Shown piece by piece: positions 9,496-18,037 of a stretch of 64,000 nucleotides of DNA. Numbering within the stretch: position 1 is the first letter of the stretch; every line of letters begins with the position of its first letter. The stretch lies in contig NZ_CP133089.1 of the NCBI RefSeq assembly GCF_030908405.1, forward strand, positions 1,488,001 through 1,552,000. The letters run 5' to 3'. A model generated the notes under the pieces. It made no database searches, was not told where the DNA came from, and was given only the letters and a program-made list of their open reading frames with translations. The position numbers and the translations under genes are program-made. The stretch comes from Aminobacterium sp. MB27-C1. GTDB taxonomy: Bacteria; Synergistota; Synergistia; Synergistales; Aminobacteriaceae.

Positions 9496-9949
9496 CGTTT
9501 TGTTCGGTCCTCCACGCATAAAGAAGACATGCAAACATAACCATGGGGATAAGAACAGCTTGCTGAACAAGGAAGGCTTTTAAAATAGTCTGCTCACGGA
9601 ATCCCCACATAAGTAATCGAATGAATGTCAAAAGTAGGTGAGAACTCCATACTAAAAGGCCAAAAGCAGTAATGCTTCGGGCTGAAGATGGCAAAGAAAA
9701 CCATATCCATCGGGCAAAAAATATAGATACAACATAAAGTCCAGAAGAAACACCTATGAGACCAGGCCAGCGTAAATCCCATAACAGCCCTCCGATAAAA
9801 CCTATCCAAAGAATAGATATTCCTTCTTCGTGATTTTTTAAAGCTGAATAAAGAAGAACGAGAAGGAAAATTTCAGGAACTAGAAAATGGCCTGAAGAGA
9901 AAACGCGAAGAAGATCTTGAATATACCAAGCTATAACAAAGGAAATCAT
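9488..9949 (-). CDS. mreD: Rod-shape-determining membrane protein MreD
   Basis: The 153-residue protein is very hydrophobic, with about five predicted membrane spans and little conserved sequence, as usual for MreD. The assignment rests on size, topology and position between mreC (4-base overlap) and mrdA (8-base overlap). MreD is part of the elongasome that links cytoplasmic MreB filaments to the periplasmic wall synthases. The segment GFIGGLLWDLRW is typical of the family's middle region. Confidence 0.86.
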   Translation of the reverse strand: MISFVIAWYIQDLLRVFSSGHFLVPEIFLLVLLYSALKNHEEGISILWIGFIGGLLWDLRWPGLIGVSSGLYVVSIFFARWIWFSLPSSARSITAFGLLVWSSHLLLTFIRLLMWGFREQTILKAFLVQQAVLIPMVMFACLLYAWRTEQNDV

Positions 9950-10740
9950 TGTTCAGTATCTCCTTTGAGTACTTCAACACTGTACAATTGAACAAAATCA
10001 GCCCCTGGTTCGATTTTATATGCGACAAAACCTCCAGAAAAATGCCGCAAGTCACCTGTGACCTTTCCTACAGGAAGGCCTGGAGGTAAACTTTCACTAA
10101 CAAGAGCAGTACTCACCGTCATATTTTTTTCTATTGATCTCCCCTCAGGGATATATTGAAGCCATATGTCTCCCTGTCCATCTCCTGTCACAATACCCAA
10201 ATCACGTGTCTGGTCCACAACTACAGGAATAAAAAGAGACGCAGAAGTTATTAGCTCCGCCCATGAATACCCTTTTTCGACACGGGTGATTCGGCCAACA
10301 AGATTTCCGTTTTGCAAAACAGGGGATCCGGGTTGTAGTCCCTTTTCCTTCCCTTGATTTATTCGTATTTCTGTCCACCAATTTTCTGGAGAACGAAGTG
10401 TTATTCGAACATATTCTGCCGACTGCTCGATTTTTTTCTTTATTTCCTCTACTTCATCTTTATTAATAGCTAATTTGAGCACCCAATTCTCTTGCGATAA
10501 CTCTTGTATCTGCGCTATAAGGTCAGCTCTTTCCTTAAACCAAAAAGATACTTTTCTAAGGGTATCACTTAAAAAAACGGCTGGAATTTCAGGATAGTAT
10601 AAAAATTTTCCTACCCAGTCACTTGGTGTACGAAACGCTGAAAGCTGAGGAGCAAGAGCCAACAGCAAAAGGCTCGTAGCAAGGGCCACGAGCCCGTGTA
10701 TAACTTCTTTACTGAAATCGCCAGAGTCTGGCTTGCGCAT
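9946..10740 (-). CDS. mreC: Rod-shape-determining protein MreC
   Basis: The 264-residue protein has a short cytoplasmic start, one membrane anchor (about residues 13-33), a helical coiled-coil stretch (about 70-110, LIAQIQELSQENWVLK onward) and a C-terminal beta-rich periplasmic domain with the MreC pattern GSPVLQNGNLVGRI. It scaffolds PBP2 and RodA in the periplasm. GGAGA precedes the ATG at 10740. mreB lies 18 bases upstream. Confidence 0.93.
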   Translation of the reverse strand: MRKPDSGDFSKEVIHGLVALATSLLLLALAPQLSAFRTPSDWVGKFLYYPEIPAVFLSDTLRKVSFWFKERADLIAQIQELSQENWVLKLAINKDEVEEIKKKIEQSAEYVRITLRSPENWWTEIRINQGKEKGLQPGSPVLQNGNLVGRITRVEKGYSWAELITSASLFIPVVVDQTRDLGIVTGDGQGDIWLQYIPEGRSIEKNMTVSTALVSESLPPGLPVGKVTGDLRHFSGGFVAYKIEPGADFVQLYSVEVLKGDTEQ

Positions 10741-10758
10741 CTTACAATCTCCAATACA

Positions 10759-11817
10759 TTACTGTGAGCCTTTTTCAACAGAGAGAAGAACCTTTTTCAT
10801 ATCATCAAGATTCTCAAGTATTTTCCCCACTCCTTGAGCTACTGAAAAAAGAGGATCTTCAGCAACAATAACGGGTGTACTTAACGATTTCGAAAGGCGT
10901 TCGGGAAGGCCACGAAGTTGGGAAACTCCTCCCGAAAGGATTATACCTTGATCTACAATATCTTTGGAAAGCTCAGGTGGTGTCTGCTCCAAAGCTACCT
11001 TTACCATATCTTCAATTCGACGAATAATAGGTTCAAGAGCCTCTCTAACCTCAGGGGACGTTACAACATCAGCTTTAGGAAGACCATCAGCCAAGTCTCG
11101 CCCCTTTACTGCCATCTCCAATTCTTCTTCTAGTGGGAGAGCCGAACCAATCTGTATTTTCACTTCTTCAGCCGTCGTTTCACCAATGAGAAGAGCATAT
11201 TTTTGTCGTAACATGGCTATAATGGCTTCGTCCATATCCTGCCCTGCAGTACGAAGCGAATTTGTAACCACTATACCTCCAAGGGAAAGAACGGCAACTT
11301 CACTCGTTCCACCACCAATATCAAGAATCATGCTTCCTCGCGGTTCTTTAATCGGAAGGCCAACTCCTATTGCTGCAGCAACAGGCTCTTCAACAACATA
11401 AGCTTCCCGTGCACCAGCCCCTAATGTAGCATCAATAACGGCCTTTCGCTCAACTTCCGTAACTTCCGCAGGAACTGATATGACTACTCTAGGATGAGAT
11501 AAAACCATACTTCCGCCTGCTGCTTTTTTAAGACAATAACGAATCAATTCCTCTGTCATATCAAAGTTAGCTATAACACCATCCTGCATTGGCCATATCG
11601 TATAAACTCCTGTTGGCGTCTTACCTGCCATTGCTTTGGCTTCTCTTCCAACAGCAATAACTTCTATATTTCCGCCGCCTTTTATTTTCTTACGGATAGC
11701 CACAGCAGAAGGCTCGTTAATTACAATTCCCTTCCCCTTCACATATACAACGATATTGGTCGTTCCCAAATCAATACCAACGTCTGTTCCAAACATACCA
11801 GAAAGAAATCTGAACAC
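10759..11817 (-). CDS. mreB: Rod-shape-determining actin homologue MreB
   Basis: MreB forms membrane-bound filaments that direct lateral wall growth. The actin-fold phosphate motifs are present: DVGIDLGTTN at the start, LDIGGGTSEVAVLSLGG in the middle and ILSGGVSQLRGL near the end. I chose GTG at 11815-11817 because GGGGAG lies 7 bases upstream and the resulting VFRFLSGMFGTD opening lines up with the N-terminus of E. coli MreB; the ATG at 11838 overlaps the radC stop and has no ribosome site. The protein is then 352 residues, normal for the family. Confidence 0.95.
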   Translation of the reverse strand: MFRFLSGMFGTDVGIDLGTTNIVVYVKGKGIVINEPSAVAIRKKIKGGGNIEVIAVGREAKAMAGKTPTGVYTIWPMQDGVIANFDMTEELIRYCLKKAAGGSMVLSHPRVVISVPAEVTEVERKAVIDATLGAGAREAYVVEEPVAAAIGVGLPIKEPRGSMILDIGGGTSEVAVLSLGGIVVTNSLRTAGQDMDEAIIAMLRQKYALLIGETTAEEVKIQIGSALPLEEELEMAVKGRDLADGLPKADVVTSPEVREALEPIIRRIEDMVKVALEQTPPELSKDIVDQGIILSGGVSQLRGLPERLSKSLSTPVIVAEDPLFSVAQGVGKILENLDDMKKVLLSVEKGSQ

Positions 11818-11834
11818 TTGAACACTCCCCACCT

Positions 11835-12515
11835 TCATGTGGTATACCGCGAGGGAACCCGTATTTTTTCCCCTCCGGCAGCAATAAAATGCCCAATCAA
11901 TTTTATATCGAGCACTTTGAGATTCCGCTCTACAAACTCAGTTAATAATATATCTTCCCTGCTAGGAGCTAACATACCATTTGGATGGTTATGAACTAAA
12001 ACCATTCCTTTTGCGTCAAGGCGAACAGCCCTTCGAAATAAATATTTTACATCAAGGTACGCTCCTTCAATACCTCCATATGATATCCTATCTCTCGATA
12101 TTATATTTTCCTTATCATCAAGAAACAAAGAAACAATTACTTCTCTATCTTCATGCGAAAGAAGGTGACACAAAGAGATTACCTTATTTTCCCATTTTTC
12201 GCATTCTCCTTCTCTTTCTGTTTCTGTTTCGTATATCATCAAACGTCTGCCTAACTCCATGGCAGCTGCAATAACTGCAACCTTAGCCTTCCCTATACCT
12301 CTTATTTTGTAAAACTCGGAAATGGAGGCTTGTGATATACCTTTCAATCCACCCAACACATGTAATAACTCTGCCGACATTTCAAGAACGTCTCTGTTTC
12401 CACTGCCTGTACGAAGAAGTACTGCAAAAAGTTCTGTTAATGAAAGTGCAGCAACTCCCTCTCGAAAAAGCCTCTCTCTTGGGCGTTCAGAGGGAGGCAA
12501 ATCTTTTAACTTCAC
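11835..12515 (-). CDS. radC: RadC family JAB1/MPN metalloprotein
   Basis: The 226-residue protein has an N-terminal helix-hairpin-helix-like region (ISEFYKIRGIGKAKVAVIAAAMELG) and a C-terminal JAMM metal-binding motif, H-N-H-P-N-G followed by P-S-R-E-D. Despite the old name, a role in DNA repair is unproven. radC often lies next to mreB, as here. Translation starts at a GTG (12515) with only a weak ribosome site, 6 bases after the upstream hydrolase gene. Confidence 0.92.
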   Translation of the reverse strand: MKLKDLPPSERPRERLFREGVAALSLTELFAVLLRTGSGNRDVLEMSAELLHVLGGLKGISQASISEFYKIRGIGKAKVAVIAAAMELGRRLMIYETETEREGECEKWENKVISLCHLLSHEDREVIVSLFLDDKENIISRDRISYGGIEGAYLDVKYLFRRAVRLDAKGMVLVHNHPNGMLAPSREDILLTEFVERNLKVLDIKLIGHFIAAGGEKIRVPSRYTT

Positions 12516-12521
12516 GAAAAA

Positions 12522-13160
12522 CTACTTTTTTCTCTCTGGCCAGAAGGGATTTGACTCTCTTTCCTTCCCAATAGTCGTTTCTGGCCCGTGTCCAGGAAGA
12601 ACTGGCATTGAATCTGGCAGAGTTGTTAATTTTTCAAGAGAACGAGAAAGAAGTTCTCCATCTCCTCCGGGAAGATCTGTTCTCCCAACGCTCCTGGCAA
12701 AAAGCGTATCACCAGACAGGAGCAACAGTTCACCTTTATGATCCACCGCAAAACAAAGACTTCCAGGAGTATGCCCAGGAGTAGCTATAACAGATATCGA
12801 AAATTCACCTATTTGTAGTTTGTCGCCATCCTCCAGTAACCGAGAAGCTTTCCATCCAACAAAATCCAGACCTAACCATTGAGAAAGATTCAAATCTGGA
12901 TCACTTAAAAGATTCTCGTCATCTCGGGAAACGGCAACCCCTTTTGAAGCATAAGGGGCAAGAGAGGAAAGTCCTCCAATGTGATCGATATGAGCATGGG
13001 TCAAAAGAATCCATTCAAGATGGATATCATTTTCTTGCATGAATGAAATTATATCTGCAGGATCTCCGCCTGGGTCAACAAAAAAACCAGTCTTTTGATT
13101 ATCCCAAAAGAGGAAACCATTTGTCCATAAACTTCCCAGGGGAAAGCGCTTATAATTCAT
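12522..13160 (-). CDS. MBL-fold metallohydrolase (glyoxalase II-like)
   Basis: The 212-residue protein has the metallo-beta-lactamase signature THAHIDHIGG, plus the downstream metal ligands in TPGHTPGSLCF, LSGDTLF and PGHGPET. It is compact and lacks the glyoxalase II C-terminal domain, so it belongs to the YcbL/GloB-like hydrolases. The substrate cannot be read from sequence; a small thioester is one possibility. The start codon shares one base with the dtd stop (TAATG), so translation is coupled. Confidence 0.88.
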   Translation of the reverse strand: MNYKRFPLGSLWTNGFLFWDNQKTGFFVDPGGDPADIISFMQENDIHLEWILLTHAHIDHIGGLSSLAPYASKGVAVSRDDENLLSDPDLNLSQWLGLDFVGWKASRLLEDGDKLQIGEFSISVIATPGHTPGSLCFAVDHKGELLLLSGDTLFARSVGRTDLPGGDGELLSRSLEKLTTLPDSMPVLPGHGPETTIGKERESNPFWPERKK

Positions 13161-13609
13161 TAGAGGCCCTCCGGTGTATCAATTATGAGCGTAACTGGAC
13201 CATCATTTACAAGTTCAACCATCATATGAGTTTGAAATACTCCCGTTTGAACAGGTACATTTCGTTCTCTAGCTTTCTCTACAAAAATAGTATAAAGCTT
13301 ATCAGCCACATCGGGGGAAGCCGCTTCAACGAAAGAAGGGCGCCTTCCTTTTCTGCAGTTACCATAAAGAGTAAACTGAGAAACAACAAGCAATTCCCCG
13401 TTTACATCAAGAAGAGATCTGTTCATCTTCTCATCTTCATCTTCAAAAATTCTTAAATTAACTACTTTTTCTACAAGCCAATCTACATCGGCCTCTGTAT
13501 CTTTTACAGAAACACCTAACAAAACAAGAAGCCCTTTATTTATGTTGCTTACCCTTTCAGCATCCACGGTTACTGATGCCGATGATACTCTTTGAACAAC
13601 AGCTCTCAT
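13160..13609 (-). CDS. dtd: D-aminoacyl-tRNA deacylase
   Basis: The 149-residue protein has both active-site signatures of the DTD family: [17 protein letters not shown] and the cross-subunit VNDGPVT element containing the Gly-cisPro that excludes L-amino acids. It removes D-amino acids (and glycine from tRNA-Ala) from tRNA in the cytoplasm. The gene is 9 bases after rel, a very common bacterial pairing. Confidence 0.96.
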   Translation of the reverse strand: MRAVVQRVSSASVTVDAERVSNINKGLLVLLGVSVKDTEADVDWLVEKVVNLRIFEDEDEKMNRSLLDVNGELLVVSQFTLYGNCRKGRRPSFVEAASPDVADKLYTIFVEKARERNVPVQTGVFQTHMMVELVNDGPVTLIIDTPEGL

Positions 13610-13618
13610 ATTTTACCT

Positions 13619-15934
13619 TCACCCCCGGATGACTTCTATGACATTCTTAACCGCATTCAATCTAGCAACAACCGTGTAAAGATGCTCTATGTCTCTAACT
13701 CTGATCTCTATCTTCATTCGGGCAAGGGTTCCACCGACAACGTGAGCCTTGATCCCAACAATATTTCCATCACTTGCCATTATAGCCTGAGCTACATCAG
13801 TAAAAAGGCCAGATCTGTCCATAGCTTCGAGCTTCAATCGTGTCGTGTAATAATTCCCTCGCGTTCCAGCACCCCACGAAACGTTTATAAGTCTCGATTC
13901 TCCCGCCTCTTGTAAGTTAGGACAACCTAACCGATGAACAGTAATACCTCGAGTGCGGGTAGAATAACCGACAATTTCATCTCCTGGAACCGGAAGACAA
14001 CAGCTTGCTATAACAACCTGAACACCTTCTGCGCCCTCTACTATAATATCGGAATCTGTTTTCTTTATGCCGGAAACTGGTACTTCTTCGGGTATTTCTG
14101 GTAATGCAGGAATCTGAGCCTTTCCTATCAGTTTCTGTATGAGCGTTGAAGGATTTAACGTATTGTTTCCAACAGCGACGAGGATATCTTCCCCATTGGA
14201 GTGCCCTATTTCACGGGCTATTTTATTGAGAAGGGGAATGAGTTCCTCATACTCTGTATTTATTTCTTCAACATTCCGTCTCTTTATTTCGCGTTCAAGA
14301 AGTTCATATCCGCGTTGAATTTTTTCTTGACGTTCCGCTTTTTCCTGCTGTCGGAAATATGAACGTATTTTACTCTTCGCTTTTCCACTTCTAGCCATTT
14401 TTAGCCAATCACGAGAAGGTGTTCCCTGGGGAGATGTAATAATTTTTACTATATCTCCATTCTTCACCTCGTAAGTCAGCGAAACAATTCTATTGTTAAC
14501 CATAGCTCCTACACATCGGTTACCCACCTGTGTATGGATCGCATATGCAAAGTCTATAGGCGTCGATCCCTTGGGCAGTGAAACGACCTTTCCCTGGGGC
14601 GTAAAAACAAAAACATCAGATGTAAGGACATCTTCTTTCAAACGCTCTAAAAACTCTGAGGGACCAACTTCATGATCTCCTTCCAGGGCTTGGCGAATCC
14701 AAGTCAGACGAGCATCTAAATCATCGAGGACATTGCCTCCCTCTTTATATCGCCAGTGAGCTGCAATACCATATTCTGCAAGTCTGTTCATATCAGATGT
14801 TCGTATTTGAACCTCTAACGGTTCTCCCATAGGCCCCACAACAGTTGTATGGAGAGACTGATACATATTTGTTTTCGGATTAGCTATATAGTCGTCAAAT
14901 TGTCCGGGGATAGGTTTCCATATTGTATGAACAATACCTAAAACAGAATAACATGTTGCTACATCGTCTACGACAACTCTCAAAGCCAAAAGATCGTATA
15001 GCTGTTCAACAGAAAGCTTTTTACGGTTCATTTTTTCATATATGCTATAAAAATGCTTAGCGCGGCCTTTAACTCTGAAGTGAATATTTTCTTGTTTTAG
15101 TCGTTCCTGGAGGATTTCTATTGCTTTTTTAATAATAGCTTCTCGCTCAGGTAATTTTTTTCGAACTCGACGACGTATTTCATAATACATATCAGGATCG
15201 GAATATTTAAAGGCCAAATCTTCTAAGCCTCGTTTAACTTGATATATTCCCAAGCGGTGAGCTAAAGGAGCATATATTTCCAGCGTTTCCTTTGCTATTC
15301 GTAACTGTTTATCTTTGCGAAGAGCCCCTAGCGTTCGCATATTATGAAGCCTGTCTGCCAATTTGATAAGAACAACACGAATATCCTTGGCCATAACAAC
15401 AAACATTTTTCGAAGATTTTCAGCTTGATAATCTTCAAAAGATTTAAAAGGCAGTTTTCCTAATTTAGTAACGCCATCAACAAGGGTAACGACTTCTTCC
15501 CCGAAGGTTGACTTCACTTTTTCGGCAGAAAGAGCCGTGTCTTCAAGAACATCATGGAGAAGAGCTGCAATAAGCGTTACAACATCAAGCTGCATATCTG
15601 CCAGTATTGAAGCCACATTAATACTATGTACCACATATGGATCGCCACTTGAACGTTTTTGCTCACCATGAGCTTCCGCTGCAATAACGAAAGCTTCGCC
15701 TAATTTTTTTAACTCTTCCTTTGTTAAATAATAAGTGACCTTCGACCATAATTCGTGCCAAGCAAATTTAACAGAAATAGTTCTTTCGGTCTCTGGAATT
15801 CGGCCAATGTAGCTATCACGCAACTTCCCCAACGTCTTCTTATCAAGTCCCAAGCTCTTAAGATGACGTTCTTGCTCACTAGGATCAATTGGATCTATTT
15901 CATATTCCAAAGAATCAGTATGTATCTCTACCAT
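13619..15934 (-). CDS. rel: Bifunctional (p)ppGpp synthetase/hydrolase Rel
   Basis: This protein of about 771 residues has the full RSH layout: an HD hydrolase domain (DPYVVHS, LLHDVLEDT, RLHNMRTL) in the N-terminal third, the synthetase domain (GLVH-like GIVHTIWKPIP, NMYQSLHTTV, EVQIRT, AEYGIAAHW), a TGS domain (DVFVFTPQGKVVSLP) and a C-terminal ACT domain. Both catalytic centres look intact, so it should make and degrade (p)ppGpp. An upstream TTG is also in frame, but ATG 15932-15934 has AAGGTGA 7-8 bases before it. recJ lies 20 bases upstream and dtd 9 bases downstream. Confidence 0.95.
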   Translation of the reverse strand: MVEIHTDSLEYEIDPIDPSEQERHLKSLGLDKKTLGKLRDSYIGRIPETERTISVKFAWHELWSKVTYYLTKEELKKLGEAFVIAAEAHGEQKRSSGDPYVVHSINVASILADMQLDVVTLIAALLHDVLEDTALSAEKVKSTFGEEVVTLVDGVTKLGKLPFKSFEDYQAENLRKMFVVMAKDIRVVLIKLADRLHNMRTLGALRKDKQLRIAKETLEIYAPLAHRLGIYQVKRGLEDLAFKYSDPDMYYEIRRRVRKKLPEREAIIKKAIEILQERLKQENIHFRVKGRAKHFYSIYEKMNRKKLSVEQLYDLLALRVVVDDVATCYSVLGIVHTIWKPIPGQFDDYIANPKTNMYQSLHTTVVGPMGEPLEVQIRTSDMNRLAEYGIAAHWRYKEGGNVLDDLDARLTWIRQALEGDHEVGPSEFLERLKEDVLTSDVFVFTPQGKVVSLPKGSTPIDFAYAIHTQVGNRCVGAMVNNRIVSLTYEVKNGDIVKIITSPQGTPSRDWLKMARSGKAKSKIRSYFRQQEKAERQEKIQRGYELLEREIKRRNVEEINTEYEELIPLLNKIAREIGHSNGEDILVAVGNNTLNPSTLIQKLIGKAQIPALPEIPEEVPVSGIKKTDSDIIVEGAEGVQVVIASCCLPVPGDEIVGYSTRTRGITVHRLGCPNLQEAGESRLINVSWGAGTRGNYYTTRLKLEAMDRSGLFTDVAQAIMASDGNIVGIKAHVVGGTLARMKIEIRVRDIEHLYTVVARLNAVKNVIEVIRG

Positions 15935-15953
15935 GGCTCGGTCACCTTTCAAA

Positions 15954-17618
15954 TCAAGAGTCTACAACAATATAATCGAGCATAAACTGAAGATGGGCTT
16001 GCCCACGCCAATAATTAATACTCGGATGGTAGACCCAGCCCTCAATTTTAGACGAAGGTATAGACTGAAGCATTTCCACACTGTTAAAAGCAACGAGAGA
16101 CTCTGAACCACATTGTATCTTTGCATGAATGCCTGTTTTTCCCAATGGAATAACTTGCTCATCTCCCTGTCTTTCGCAAAAAAGCAACGGACAAGGATTC
16201 CCCATTCCAAAGGGACCAAGAGGCAACGCAGCATTCCAATCCTCAAAGGTGATTCGTGAAGGATGTAAGGCTAATGCAGATATTTCAGGCTCTTCATATT
16301 TTACACTAGAAAGTATTTGCTCTAAATCCACTTTAAGCTTCTCCCAATTATCTTTGGTCACAGAAAAACCTGCTGCTTGCTTATGCCCACCCCAAGCCTC
16401 AAGTTGCCCAGCAAGACAATCAAGAACATGTACAGCATTTCCGCCGTCTGGCATACGCAATGTTCCTCGGATCCAGTCTCGTACAGGTGCCGCCAAGACT
16501 ACAGGAGCATTCTTTTCAGAACATAGGCGACTCGCTACACCACTCAAAACACCGACTGGCCAAGATTCTTCAAAAAGAACATGTTTCGAATCTTCATCGA
16601 CAACTTTCGCAGCCTCTTTGGTTATTCGTGTTGAAAGGTTTTGTCTCTTTCTATTTATTGAAATAAGTTCCTCCACGCGACTATCAATGTTATCTTCACC
16701 AATTAAAACTTTTACTGCGAGATCTGCATAAGAAAGGCGACCAGCAGCATTAAGACAAGGTATAACTTTCATGGCAAGATGTTCTTCATTAATGAAACGC
16801 TGGGAAAGCCCTAATTTTCTAATAAGCTGCTCCAATCCAATCCGGCTGGAAAAACGAATTTTCTGAATGCCTTCCTTTACCAAAGCTCTGTTTAAAATTT
16901 CAAGAGGCATACAATCAGCGACGGTGGACAAAGCTACTAAATCAAGACGATCTAGCAGCCACCTACGCGGCATAATTTCAAACTGATAGGCCCACATCCA
17001 TAATACAGCTGTTGCACAAAGCCGACGAGCCTCATTATCGCCATCTATTTGTGGATTAACGACAAAAGAGTCAGGAATTTCATCTCTGTCTGGTAGGTGA
17101 TGATCAAAAACAAAAACATTCATCCCCTCTTTACGAGCCGCTTGTAAGATATCTTTATCTTTTGTACCACAATCAACAATAACAAGGGTATCACACCCTG
17201 CTCCAAGAAGTTGTTGAACAACGTCTTGATGAAGCCCATACCCTTCAAAATGCCTGTGAGGAATATAATATCTGACTCCTGTTGCTTGCCTTTGACATAA
17301 TTCCATTGCTAAAGTTGTGGATGAAACTCCATCCACATCATAATCACCATAGACAACAACATTGCCCAATGAAGAAAGACTTCGCCATTTATCCGCCACC
17401 ACTTTTGCCGCTTCACCAAGAAAACAGGAAGACGTTAAGAAATCAAGGCTCGGACGAAGCCAGGCCCGAGCCTTGTCTATATCGTGAAGAGAAAATCTTC
17501 CTTGCATATCTAAAAGAGCAGCAACGAGAGGCGAACAATTTAATTCATTGGCAATGCTGTAACTTGTTGTTGCCGGCACTGCCACTTTAAGTTTCGATCT
17601 TGAACAAAAAGATGTCAC
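15954..17618 (-). CDS. recJ: Single-stranded-DNA-specific exonuclease RecJ
   Basis: The 554-residue DHH/DHHA1 phosphoesterase shows the motifs YGDYDVDGVSST, VDCGTKD and FDHHLPD, then the DHHA1 GGHKQAAGF. RecJ degrades single-stranded DNA 5' to 3' in recombination and repair. It starts at GTG 17616-17618, overlapping the LapA-like gene stop by 4 bases (GTGA). The N-terminus is slightly shorter than in E. coli RecJ but the core is complete. recJ followed by rel and dtd is a frequent cluster. Confidence 0.93.
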   Translation of the reverse strand: MTSFCSRSKLKVAVPATTSYSIANELNCSPLVAALLDMQGRFSLHDIDKARAWLRPSLDFLTSSCFLGEAAKVVADKWRSLSSLGNVVVYGDYDVDGVSSTTLAMELCQRQATGVRYYIPHRHFEGYGLHQDVVQQLLGAGCDTLVIVDCGTKDKDILQAARKEGMNVFVFDHHLPDRDEIPDSFVVNPQIDGDNEARRLCATAVLWMWAYQFEIMPRRWLLDRLDLVALSTVADCMPLEILNRALVKEGIQKIRFSSRIGLEQLIRKLGLSQRFINEEHLAMKVIPCLNAAGRLSYADLAVKVLIGEDNIDSRVEELISINRKRQNLSTRITKEAAKVVDEDSKHVLFEESWPVGVLSGVASRLCSEKNAPVVLAAPVRDWIRGTLRMPDGGNAVHVLDCLAGQLEAWGGHKQAAGFSVTKDNWEKLKVDLEQILSSVKYEEPEISALALHPSRITFEDWNAALPLGPFGMGNPCPLLFCERQGDEQVIPLGKTGIHAKIQCGSESLVAFNSVEMLQSIPSSKIEGWVYHPSINYWRGQAHLQFMLDYIVVDS

Positions 17619-18007
17619 TGTTTGTCATTTTCCTCTCTTTGCGTAAAGTCTGGTTCTACTATTTCAGTTTCTGCATGCGTTTGCACTTTTTCTACGGTTG
17701 AAGAAGATACCGCTGCCGTAGCATTCATAGCATTAAGCAACGACATGCGTTCCTCTTCCATCTTTTTTACCTTGCCTTCTAACTCACGAATCTGTTTCTT
17801 ATACTTTACTCGTGATTCGAGAGCTGCAGACATGGAAACAAGCCACATGAGAACGCAGCCTCCTGCAAAAACAGCTACCTCCCAAATACCTTGAGGAACC
17901 TGACGAGTCCATATTAAAAACTTGACAGTAATCTCCCCTGTATTCTGAAAAGCAAAAACCGCAGATAACATCATTGCAAGTCCCACAGCTAAAGCGTAAC
18001 TCCTCAT
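17615..18007 (-). CDS. LapA-domain (DUF1049) membrane protein
   Basis: The 130-residue protein has two N-terminal membrane segments (about residues 5-22 and 40-62) separated by the DUF1049-type stretch FAFQNTGEITVKFLIWT, followed by a coiled coil (about 68-95) and a polar acidic tail. LapA/YciS proteins work with LapB in lipopolysaccharide assembly control in Proteobacteria; whether that holds here is unknown. AGGAGG precedes the ATG. It lies 30 bases after the radical SAM gene and overlaps recJ by 4 bases. Confidence 0.78.
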   Translation of the reverse strand: MRSYALAVGLAMMLSAVFAFQNTGEITVKFLIWTRQVPQGIWEVAVFAGGCVLMWLVSMSAALESRVKYKKQIRELEGKVKKMEEERMSLLNAMNATAAVSSSTVEKVQTHAETEIVEPDFTQREENDKQ

Positions 18008-18037
18008 GTGACTCCCTCCTCAGGATCCGACTACCCA

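Noticed and set aside
16129-16731. A 200-codon plus-strand open frame opposite recJ
   Set aside because: It covers the well-supported recJ frame and shows no domain or ribosome site.
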